Shown here: positions 7,768 to 12,996 of the stretch, one piece after another
Numbering within the stretch: the stretch's first letter is position 1
Layout of the letters: the number at the start of each line of letters is the position of its first letter
DNA from: VGWG01 sp964580075
GTDB taxonomy: Bacteria; Verrucomicrobiota; Kiritimatiellia; RFP12; JAAYNR01
Reading direction: 5' to 3'
DNA length: 12,996 nucleotides
NCBI GenBank assembly: GCA_964580075.1
Contig: CAZOJL010000104.1
Coordinates: 1-12,996, forward strand
Notes under the pieces: model-generated
What the model was told of the DNA's origin: nothing
Seen by the model: the letters and a program-made list of their open reading frames with translations, nothing else
The model's database searches: none
Program-made: the position numbers and the translations under genes

Positions 7768-8853
7768 TCAGGTCACCGCCTGCACCGCCGTTTTTGAAGC
7801 GGCGCCCGGAATGTCGGCGACAAAGCGCGGCATCGCCAACCCGCCGACCCGTTGCGCCAGCGCATCGGCCAGTTCGGCCGCCCGCTTTGCCGAGACGCGA
7901 AAGTGGGCGGTTCCCGCCACTGGGTCGCCGATGAATACGTAGTACGGCCGCACCCGAATCCGCTGCAAGCCCGAGCATAGCCGCACCAACGCCTCGACTG
8001 AATCGTTCACCCCGCGGAGCAAGACCGCCTGATTTGAAACCGGAATACCGGCGTCAACCAGCCGGCCGCACGCCTCGGCCGCCTCGGGCGTCAATTCAGA
8101 CGCGTGGTTGAACTGGGTGTTGACCCACACCTTCTTCGATTCGCCCAGGGCCTGCGCCAACGCGGGTGTGATCCGCATCGGCAGGGTCGCCGGCGTCCGT
8201 GTGCCGATCCGAATCGCATCGAGCTGTTCCAAGGCGCCAAAAGCGCGAACATGGCGCAGAATGGCCGTATCCGACGCCAGCAGCGGATCTCCGCCCGAGA
8301 GGATCACCTCGCGCACCCCAGGGGCAGCCCTGACATAGTCAACCGCGCGTCGCAGCCCGGGCGGATCGTTCACCACCGCGCGGCCGTCGAGGTCATTCTT
8401 GCGGGTGCAGTGGCGGCAATTCACGGCACACCGGACCGACGTGAGCACCAGCACCCGGTCAGGAAATCGATGCACCAGCCCCGGGACAGGCGCGTGTGCC
8501 GCCTCTTCAAAGGGGTCGGCACAATATCCCGGCACAGCCGTCATCTCGTCGGCAACGGGAAACCACTGCGCCCGAAGCGGATCGGCAGGATCGGTAAAAT
8601 CGCCCACGGTCAGATAATAGGGGATCACGCGCACGGGATAGCGGATGGACGCTGCAGCCGCGTCCTGATGTGTCAACAGGCCGAGACGGACCAGGTCCGC
8701 CGCGTCGAGCGCATGCCGCATCTGCCATTTCCAATCTTGCCACATCGGCGTCGCACGCGCCGCTTCCAACCAACGCCGCACGGCCGCCGTGTCTGTAAAA
8801 CGGAAACGTCCTCCAGCCCGTGGCCCTTTCATGCGATACGTGTCCGACTCCAA
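7768..8853 (-). CDS. kamA: KamA-family radical SAM lysine 2,3-aminomutase-like protein
   Basis: This 361 aa protein is predicted to move an amino group from C2 to C3 of a lysine-type substrate, using SAM, a [4Fe-4S] cluster and PLP. The N-terminal WQDWKWQM segment (38-45) is typical of lysine 2,3-aminomutases. The cluster motif is CAVNCRHC with C142, C146 and C149. SGGDP (186-190) is the SAM-side loop. K354 in PGAASKT matches the PLP lysine. D310 (FIGD) and D347 (ADIPG) match the two aspartates that hold the lysine side-chain amine in the clostridial enzyme. The protein ends only 7 residues after K354, whereas the clostridial enzyme (about 416 aa) continues well past it; E. coli EpmB is similarly short. 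No efp gene is visible. The start is a TTG at 8853 behind AAGGGGG; an ATG at 8832 is the alternative. It is the last gene of the operon. Confidence 0.85.
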   Translation of the reverse strand: MESDTYRMKGPRAGGRFRFTDTAAVRRWLEAARATPMWQDWKWQMRHALDAADLVRLGLLTHQDAAAASIRYPVRVIPYYLTVGDFTDPADPLRAQWFPVADEMTAVPGYCADPFEEAAHAPVPGLVHRFPDRVLVLTSVRCAVNCRHCTRKNDLDGRAVVNDPPGLRRAVDYVRAAPGVREVILSGGDPLLASDTAILRHVRAFGALEQLDAIRIGTRTPATLPMRITPALAQALGESKKVWVNTQFNHASELTPEAAEACGRLVDAGIPVSNQAVLLRGVNDSVEALVRLCSGLQRIRVRPYYVFIGDPVAGTAHFRVSAKRAAELADALAQRVGGLAMPRFVADIPGAASKTAVQAVT

Positions 8854-8862
8854 TCCGCCCCC

Positions 8863-9417
8863 TTAACCTCTGTGGACCACCCGCTGGACAGCCTCCAAAA
8901 CCGCTTCGGGCTCGGCCATGCGGCCGGGTCCTGTGGTCCCACAGGCCAGTTCACCCGCCACCGCCTCGACGATCAGCGCCTGACGCGAGCGCACCGTCGC
9001 AAGATTGGCCTGTGTCGCCTGATTTTCCCACATCCCCGTGTTCATGGCTGGCGCAATCACCACTGGCGCACGCGTCGCCAGAACCGTCGCGGTGAGCAAA
9101 TCGTCGGCGAGCCCGTGCGCCATCTTGGCCAGCACATTGGCCGTACACGGCGCGATCACAACGACATCCGCCCGCTCGGCCAACGCAATGTGCCCCGGCA
9201 TCCAGTCGTCGGGCTCATCAAACGCATCCACCCCGACGGGGTTGCGCGAAAGGGTGCGGAAGGTCAGTGGCGTCACAAAACGGGATGCCGCCTCGGTCAT
9301 CACCACGTGCACATTCCATCCCGCCTTAACCATCAGTCGCACCAGTTCCGCCGCCTTGTACGCCGCGATCGAACCGGTCACACCCAACACCACCTCAATG
9401 GTTTTTGATTGCTTCAT
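8863..9417 (-). CDS. coaC: stand-alone phosphopantothenoylcysteine decarboxylase
   Basis: This 184 aa flavoprotein decarboxylates 4'-phosphopantothenoylcysteine to 4'-phosphopantetheine in coenzyme A synthesis. It shows the FMN-binding GSIAAYKAAEL segment (15-25), the catalytic His in PGHIALAERADVVVIAP (H76), PAMNTGMW with N126, and the flap cysteine in ELACGTTGPGR (C159). In most bacteria this domain is the N-terminal half of the fused CoaBC (Dfp) protein. Here it stops right after the AEPEAVLEAV helix, with no phosphopantothenate-cysteine ligase half following. The missing CoaB must be encoded elsewhere. The ATG at 9417 has AAGGAG 8 nt upstream. It lies 36 nt after the guanylyltransferase gene and 9 nt before kamA. 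Confidence 0.9.
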   Translation of the reverse strand: MKQSKTIEVVLGVTGSIAAYKAAELVRLMVKAGWNVHVVMTEAASRFVTPLTFRTLSRNPVGVDAFDEPDDWMPGHIALAERADVVVIAPCTANVLAKMAHGLADDLLTATVLATRAPVVIAPAMNTGMWENQATQANLATVRSRQALIVEAVAGELACGTTGPGRMAEPEAVLEAVQRVVHRG

Positions 9418-9453
9418 GCTCTTTCTCCTTCAGTCGCGCCGTTTTCCATCCCC

Positions 9454-10542
9454 TCACGATCCCCTGGGGGATGTTCCCCCACGGGCATCGCCGATCTGAT
9501 GCGCCAGTTTCTTCACGTCCTGCGCCCGGTCCTTGTGGCAAACCAGGATGACGTTGCCGCGCGTGGCGACAATCAGATCGCTCACACCCAGCAGGGCGAC
9601 GACCCGGCCCTCTTCCGCCACCACGATGTTCCCGGCGGCGTCAAGCGCCTGGCATGTCCCCACCACGGTATTGCCGTCCGCATCGGCCGGCAGGTGGTCG
9701 GCGACGGATGTCCACGACCCCACATCGTCCCATCCGAACGCGCCGCGGGCGACGACCAGATTGTCGGCGTGCTCCATCACGGCGTAGTCCACCGAAATCT
9801 TCTTTAGGTCCGGATAGGCTTCGCCGAGCACGGCTTCGGCAGCGCCTGGGGAGGCTCCGACGATCCGGTCGCAGAGCGCGTCCAACACCGGTGCGAAGGT
9901 CGCGAGCGCCCGACGCATCACCTGCGTCCGCCAGATGAACATCCCGGCGTTCCAGAGGTAGCGTCCGTCCGCGAGATACCGTTGGGCGGTATCCAGATCG
10001 GGTTTCTCAACGAACCGCTCAACCCGCATGAAGGCCGTATCGGCGTTCGTCTCAAATCGCGCGCCCGTCCGAATGTAGCCGAACCCCGTCGCGGGGGCGG
10101 TCGGCGCGATCCCGATCGTGACGATCACCTCGTGCGCGGCCGCAACGGCAATGGCATCGGCAAGCGTCCGGCGGAACGCGGGCGCGTCACGCATGATCTG
10201 GTCGGCGGTGAGGATGCACACCACGCCATCGGGATCACGGCGCTCCACCAGCGCGCAGGCGAGTGCGCAGGCCGCCGCGGTGTCTCGCCCGCAGGGCTCT
10301 CCCACAACATTTTCAACCGGCAGGGCAGGGAGCACCTCGCAGGTCAGCGGCACCAGATCCGCCGAGGTGATGACCAGCGTTCGCTCGGGCGGAATCACAC
10401 CCTCCAGTCGCTCGACGGCCTGCTGCAGCAAGGGCTTTCCGCCAAAGAGCGTCAGAAATTGTTTCGGCCGTTGATGCGTGCTGAGGGGCCAGAACCGCTC
10501 CCCTCTCCCGCCTGCCAGAATCACTGCGTATGCCGTGGCCAT
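9454..10542 (-). CDS. manC: mannose-1-phosphate guanylyltransferase (GDP)
   Basis: This 362 aa cytoplasmic enzyme makes GDP-mannose from mannose 1-phosphate and GTP, supplying surface polysaccharide or glycosylation. The nucleotide-binding signature GGRGERFWPLS (11-21) runs into RPKQFL (25-30). Later come EPCGRDTAAA (82-91), D114 in ILTADQI at the metal position, TGFGYIR (152-158), FVEKP (177-181) and NAGMFIW (198-204). The phosphomannose isomerase domain of bifunctional ManC proteins is absent, so it is the single-function form. The start chosen is the ATG at 10542, 4 nt after the coaX stop and with GAGGTG at 10548-10553. An in-frame upstream ATG at 10578 lies inside coaX and adds 12 residues outside the family pattern. 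Its place among cofactor genes is not explained by pathway logic. Confidence 0.9.
   Translation of the reverse strand: MATAYAVILAGGRGERFWPLSTHQRPKQFLTLFGGKPLLQQAVERLEGVIPPERTLVITSADLVPLTCEVLPALPVENVVGEPCGRDTAAACALACALVERRDPDGVVCILTADQIMRDAPAFRRTLADAIAVAAAHEVIVTIGIAPTAPATGFGYIRTGARFETNADTAFMRVERFVEKPDLDTAQRYLADGRYLWNAGMFIWRTQVMRRALATFAPVLDALCDRIVGASPGAAEAVLGEAYPDLKKISVDYAVMEHADNLVVARGAFGWDDVGSWTSVADHLPADADGNTVVGTCQALDAAGNIVVAEEGRVVALLGVSDLIVATRGNVILVCHKDRAQDVKKLAHQIGDARGGTSPRGS
9465..9481 (-). other. GC-rich stem-loop at the manC 3' end
   Basis: TGGGGGA at 9465-9471 and TCCCCCA at 9475-9481 form a perfect 7-bp stem with a 3-nt loop. It lies within the last codons of the guanylyltransferase gene, just before the coaC ribosome site. 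No T-run follows, so it is not a standard terminator. It could slow ribosomes or protect processed mRNA ends. Confidence 0.45.
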
Positions 10543-10546
10543 CCCA

Positions 10547-11299
10547 TCACCTCGCATTGCGTTCAAAAATAGTTCCAAATCCGAACAGGGTCAGATTCGG
10601 ATCAATCACAAAGGGCATGTTGATTCCGCCCAGAACCCACCGCGCGAACCCGCCGGTACCGATGAGTGTGACGCCGTCGCCAAGCGTTTGCGACAGATAA
10701 CCGACGATCTCGCGAACCATCCCGCGATAGCCGATCTGGGCGCCGATCTGGATTGCGCCGCGTGTGCTGCGGCCGATCTTCGGGCACACCCCGCCGGGCG
10801 CGACGTGAGGCAACAGGGCCGTCCGCTCGTGGAGGTAGTCGGTCATCAGCGGCAGTCCCGGCGCGATCACGCCGCCGATATAGCAACGGTCCCGGGTCAC
10901 AATATCGAACGTCAACGCCGTGCCGAAGTCGGCGACAATCAGCGGCGCACCGTACTTGACCACGCCGCCGGCCGCATTGGCGAGCCGGTCGGCGCCGATG
11001 GTCTTCGGCTTCGGATAATCGACCGCCACATCCATCGGTATGCCGGCCCGCACCATCAGCGGCTTGCATCCCAATGCGTCCCTGACGAGCCGGTTCCACA
11101 AGGAATTGGTTTGGGGAACCACCGACCCCAGCACTGCGCCGCAGACCCCGCCCCGGGCAGCCCGCCGCACGGCCTCGGCGCAGGCCTGCGGGTTCTTCCG
11201 GATGCCTCCCGAAAGCGACGTCACCCGCGAAACGCGTCCCTCCGCATACAGCGCCACGCTGGTCGACGTGTTGCCGACGTCAATCACGACACATCGCAT
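10547..11299 (-). CDS. coaX: type III pantothenate kinase
   Basis: This 250 aa member of the acetate kinase/hexokinase/actin (ASKHA) fold phosphorylates pantothenate with ATP, the first committed step of coenzyme A synthesis; type III enzymes need a monovalent cation and resist CoA feedback. The family hallmarks are all present: DVGNT at 7-11, GADR at 102-105 and DFGTALTFD at 124-132, with D7, D104 and D124 matching the three conserved acidic residues of the Thermotoga enzyme. A GGVIAPG loop (142-148) and a GTGGFA segment (214-219) complete the fold. The length is normal for the family. The ATG at 11299 has GGAAGGAG about 8 nt upstream and lies 16 nt after nadC. The nadC-coaX adjacency is common in bacteria, often with birA between; birA is not seen here. 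Confidence 0.95.
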   Translation of the reverse strand: MRCVVIDVGNTSTSVALYAEGRVSRVTSLSGGIRKNPQACAEAVRRAARGGVCGAVLGSVVPQTNSLWNRLVRDALGCKPLMVRAGIPMDVAVDYPKPKTIGADRLANAAGGVVKYGAPLIVADFGTALTFDIVTRDRCYIGGVIAPGLPLMTDYLHERTALLPHVAPGGVCPKIGRSTRGAIQIGAQIGYRGMVREIVGYLSQTLGDGVTLIGTGGFARWVLGGINMPFVIDPNLTLFGFGTIFERNAR

Positions 11300-11315
11300 G
11301 ATCCCGCTCCTTCCG

Positions 11316-12182
11316 TCACACGGCCTCCCACTCCAACGACAGGTCCACTGCAGGGGCCGAGTGCGTCAGACACCCCAGTGAAATGGCGTCCACACCGGTC
11401 TCCGCAACCGCCGCGGCCTGTTCCCGAGTAATGCCGCCGGACGCCTCCAGCCGTGCTTGGCCGCCCGTGATCCGCACGCATTCCCGCATCGTGGCGCAAT
11501 CCATATTATCGAGCATCACCCATTCGGGCCTTCCCCGCAGGGCGCTGACCAGTTCCGCAATACTCTCGACCTCCACCTCAACCGGAATCGTGGGAAAACA
11601 ACGTCTCGCCGCCGCGACGGCCAGATCGAGACGCGACGGATCCCCGCCCTGCCAGAGCCGGCGATGGTTGTCTTTCATCAACACGCGGTCAAAAAGCCCG
11701 AAACGGTGGTTGGTGCCGCCGCCGCACAGCACGCTGTATTTTTCAAACAGGCGGAACCCGGGCGTGGTCTTGCGGGTATCGAGAATCAGCGTCCCCCACG
11801 GCTTGACGGCCGCCACAAACCGGCTCGTCAGCGTGGCGATCCCGCACATCCGCTGCATGAAATTGAGGGCCGTCCGTTCGGCCGTGAGGATTGACGCCGC
11901 CGGGCCGCGCAGCGCGAGCAGCTTCTGGCCGGGCGCGGCCTCACCCCCATCGGCAATCAGGGTCTCGCAGCATACGTCGGAATCCACCGCCCGGAACACG
12001 GCGGCAGCCACATCCACCCCGGCCACACGGCACGCCGTGCGGCTCAGAATCGCCCCCACCGCCTGCGCATCCGGATCCACCAACGCCAGCGTCGTCACAT
12101 CCCCTGGGCCCACATCTTCTGCCAACGCCAGCCGCACGGCCTTCACAACCCGTGGATCGCGCATCAGATCAGGTAACGCCAT
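11316..12182 (-). CDS. nadC: nicotinate-nucleotide pyrophosphorylase (carboxylating)
   Basis: This 288 aa enzyme converts quinolinate and PRPP to nicotinate mononucleotide, CO2 and pyrophosphate in de novo NAD synthesis. Visible signatures are EDVGPGDVTT (22-31), ERTALNFMQRMCGIAT (102-117), LDTRKTTPG (134-142), CGGGTNHRFGL (153-163), LMKDNH (168-173), VEVEVE (201-206) and ASGGI (247-251). R103, R137, K138, H159, R160 and K170 match the substrate-binding residues of the tuberculosis enzyme. The start is the ATG at 12182 with AAGGGG at 12187-12192. An in-frame start at 12242 would add 20 residues that lie in the upstream inverted repeat and do not resemble the family. It is the first gene of the five-gene minus-strand operon. 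Confidence 0.95.
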   Translation of the reverse strand: MALPDLMRDPRVVKAVRLALAEDVGPGDVTTLALVDPDAQAVGAILSRTACRVAGVDVAAAVFRAVDSDVCCETLIADGGEAAPGQKLLALRGPAASILTAERTALNFMQRMCGIATLTSRFVAAVKPWGTLILDTRKTTPGFRLFEKYSVLCGGGTNHRFGLFDRVLMKDNHRRLWQGGDPSRLDLAVAAARRCFPTIPVEVEVESIAELVSALRGRPEWVMLDNMDCATMRECVRITGGQARLEASGGITREQAAAVAETGVDAISLGCLTHSAPAVDLSLEWEAV

Positions 12183-12186
12183 AACA

Positions 12187-12192
12187 CCCCTT
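12187..12192 (-). promoter_or_regulatory. ribosome binding site that decides the nadC start
   Basis: On the minus strand AAGGGG lies 4 nt before the ATG at 12182. It favours that start over the in-frame longer version at 12242. Confidence 0.6.
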
Positions 12193-12198
12193 ACGGTT

Positions 12199-12275
12199 TG
12201 ACATGGACCCATTTTGGAGCAAATCGGCGGATAAATACACACTATTTTGTGATGGGCCCATAATGGGTCAGGTCA
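12199..12275. repeat. imperfect inverted repeat upstream of nadC
   Basis: TGACATGGACCCATTTTGG at 12199-12217 and the reverse complement of 12258-12275 agree at 16 of 19 aligned positions, with one gap. The right arm contains the perfect palindrome ATGGGCCCAT at 12252-12261 at its inner side. It lies in the leader or promoter region of the nadC operon and may be a REP-like unit or a regulator site. I see no convincing -35/-10 pair on the minus strand here. A run of eight G follows at 12280-12287. Nothing recognisable is coded between 12183 and about 12365. Confidence 0.5.
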
Positions 12276-12365
12276 TGGAGGGGGGGGAGGCGCATGAAGC
12301 ATCCATGGAATGGCACGGAAGAGAAGGCGAAAGACAAAGTATAGTGCGCAAGTCTTACTTCGTCT

Positions 12366-12485
12366 TTTCTCGCTGTGCGGGTCGCCATAGCTCTTGCTTG
12401 GATCCTCGATCAGAATCCGCGGCTCCAACACCGGCTGCTCGTCCTTGCCGATCCACGTCAGTTCCAGTTTCTGTTTCTTGTTCAT
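12366..12485 (-). pseudogene. N-terminal remnant of a type III restriction-modification methyltransferase (Mod)
   Basis: The first 39 or 40 codons read as MNKKQKLELTWIGKDEQ, then EPRILIEDPSKSYGDPHSE. From memory this is the conserved opening of type III Mod adenine methyltransferases, where it precedes a GDNLLALKAL segment and the DPPY catalytic motif. Here the likeness stops at about 12368: the frame runs on through unrelated sequence to a stop at 12273, and no methyltransferase catalytic domain follows before nadC. The ATG overlaps the stop of the ORF6N gene as ATGA, so this was once a translationally coupled gene. It is best read as a truncated relic at the edge of a restriction-modification island. 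Confidence 0.7.
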
Positions 12486-12996
12486 TTAACCGCATATCGC
12501 GCCCGCCGTTCCTTGACGCTGAAGCCGATCGGCTTCCGTTTGGGATCGGGCGCGGCCATCAATTCGTTAAGCGCCTCAAACACCACGCGGAACTGTCCAT
12601 CGTACTTGGCCTCCAACTCGGCCAGCTTCTGAGCCAACTGGGCATGGCTGTCCAGCATCTGCCGCAGTTTTACAAACGTCCGCATGATCGCGATGTTGAC
12701 GTCGATGGCGCGTTTGCTGCGAAGCACGGTAGAAAGCATCGCTACGCCCTGCTCTGTAAAGGCCATCGGAAGATACTGAGTCCCGCCGCGAGCTTCGGAC
12801 TTTGAGGTCGCAAATTGCGACCTCAAAGTCGCAAACTCTTGCGGATCAAGGACAAAAGCAAAGTCATCCGGGAAACGATCCGCGTTCCGCCGCACCTGTT
12901 CCTTCAGTCGCTTGGTCTCAACCCCGTACAGCACGGCGAGGTCACGGTCCAGCATGACCTTCAGTCCGCGAATGAGATAAATGGCCCGCTCGATCC
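12482..12996 (-). CDS. ORF6N-domain DNA-binding protein, 5' end outside the window
   Basis: The visible 171 codons encode an ORF6N-domain protein. In frame before the Met at 12955 the sequence reads IERAIYLIRGLKVMLDRDLAVLYGV, split here only by that internal Met, so the gene continues past the right edge. Family landmarks follow: KRLKEQVRRNADRFPDDFAF, then TQYLPMAFTEQGVAMLSTVL, then a helical coiled-coil-like tail (RQMLDSHAQLAQKLAELE) and a C-terminal KRKPIGF. ORF6N proteins are found in phages and beside restriction-modification genes, and are thought to be DNA-binding regulators; their exact role is poorly known. It overlaps the methyltransferase relic by 4 nt. A 33-nt palindrome lies inside the coding sequence. 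Confidence 0.88.
   Translation of the reverse strand, partial: IERAIYLIRGLKVMLDRDLAVLYGVETKRLKEQVRRNADRFPDDFAFVLDPQEFATLRSQFATSKSEARGGTQYLPMAFTEQGVAMLSTVLRSKRAIDVNIAIMRTFVKLRQMLDSHAQLAQKLAELEAKYDGQFRVVFEALNELMAAPDPKRKPIGFSVKERRARYAVK
12798..12830. repeat. 33-nt perfect palindrome inside the ORF6N gene
   Basis: GACTTTGAGGTCGCAA at 12798-12813 and TTGCGACCTCAAAGTC at 12815-12830 are exact reverse complements around a single central base. On the minus strand the region encodes TLRSQFATSKS, at the junction between the N-terminal domain and the FTEQGVAM segment. A second GTCGCAAA copy overlaps its right end (12828-12835). It may be an operator for the protein's own DNA binding, an mRNA hairpin, or a recombination hotspot. 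Confidence 0.75.

Noticed and set aside
7688..7942. Small plus-strand frame running from the intergenic region into the kamA end
   Set aside because: Most of it is antisense to the kamA C-terminus, and no ribosome site precedes it.
8104..9408. Open frame of 434 codons on the plus strand
   Set aside because: It spans the antisense of kamA and coaC, both of which have complete catalytic motifs; the His/Arg-rich composition is typical of a shadow frame.
10478..11431. Open frame of 317 codons on the plus strand
   Set aside because: It is antisense to coaX and the ends of manC and nadC, all firmly identified.
12280..12287. Run of eight G as a phase-variation tract
   Set aside because: It lies in non-coding sequence or in the unrelated tail of the relic frame, with no gene whose expression it could switch.
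12203..12805. Open frame of 200 codons on the plus strand over the right-edge region
   Set aside because: It is antisense to the ORF6N gene and the methyltransferase relic, and its sequence is not protein-like.

Overview
This is a GC-rich bacterial window: lines sampled inside the addAB-like genes reach about 70% GC. No rRNA or marker gene fixes the taxonomy. The gene set is an AddA/AddB pair with unusual motif features, a nadC-coaX-led cofactor operon, a short KamA, an ORF6N gene and GATTAN hexamer repeats between genes. That would suit a PVC-superphylum bacterium such as Kiritimatiellota, Lentisphaerota or a relative, but this is a low-confidence inference.

Left edge (1-1040). A two-gene accessory cassette on the + strand has visibly lower GC (about 47-58% in sampled lines). 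The first gene is a small nucleotidyltransferase-fold protein of the AbiEii/DUF6036 kind. The second is an unrecognised 121-128 aa protein overlapping it. After the cassette lies a short inverted-repeat segment containing AACAGGGGACAGACA.

Centre left (1095-7471). A candidate promoter precedes two + strand genes that overlap by ATGA: an AddB-like protein (degenerate helicase plus PD-(D/E)XK nuclease) and an AddA-like UvrD helicase-nuclease. Together they should form a two-nuclease double-strand-break resection enzyme. The AddB-like subunit shows neither a Walker A motif nor the C-terminal iron-sulfur cysteines of the Bacillus type.

Convergent intergenic region (7472-7767). This 296 bp region has no gene but is full of structure: a 28-bp-arm hairpin made of hexamer repeats, flanking direct repeats that copy the addA stop region, and a separate perfect 12-bp inverted repeat.

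Centre right, minus strand (12182 down to 7768). Five tightly packed genes read as one operon: nadC (NAD), coaX (type III pantothenate kinase), a GDP-type mannose-1-phosphate guanylyltransferase, a stand-alone coaC (phosphopantothenoylcysteine decarboxylase without its CoaB half) and a short KamA-type radical SAM aminomutase. Gaps are 16, 4, 36 and 9 nt.

Right edge (12183-12996). A 299 bp region without an intact gene holds an imperfect inverted repeat and a decayed type III restriction-modification methyltransferase N-terminus. That remnant overlaps, by ATGA, the end of an ORF6N-domain gene whose start lies beyond the window. This looks like the broken edge of a restriction-modification or defence island next to the housekeeping operon.
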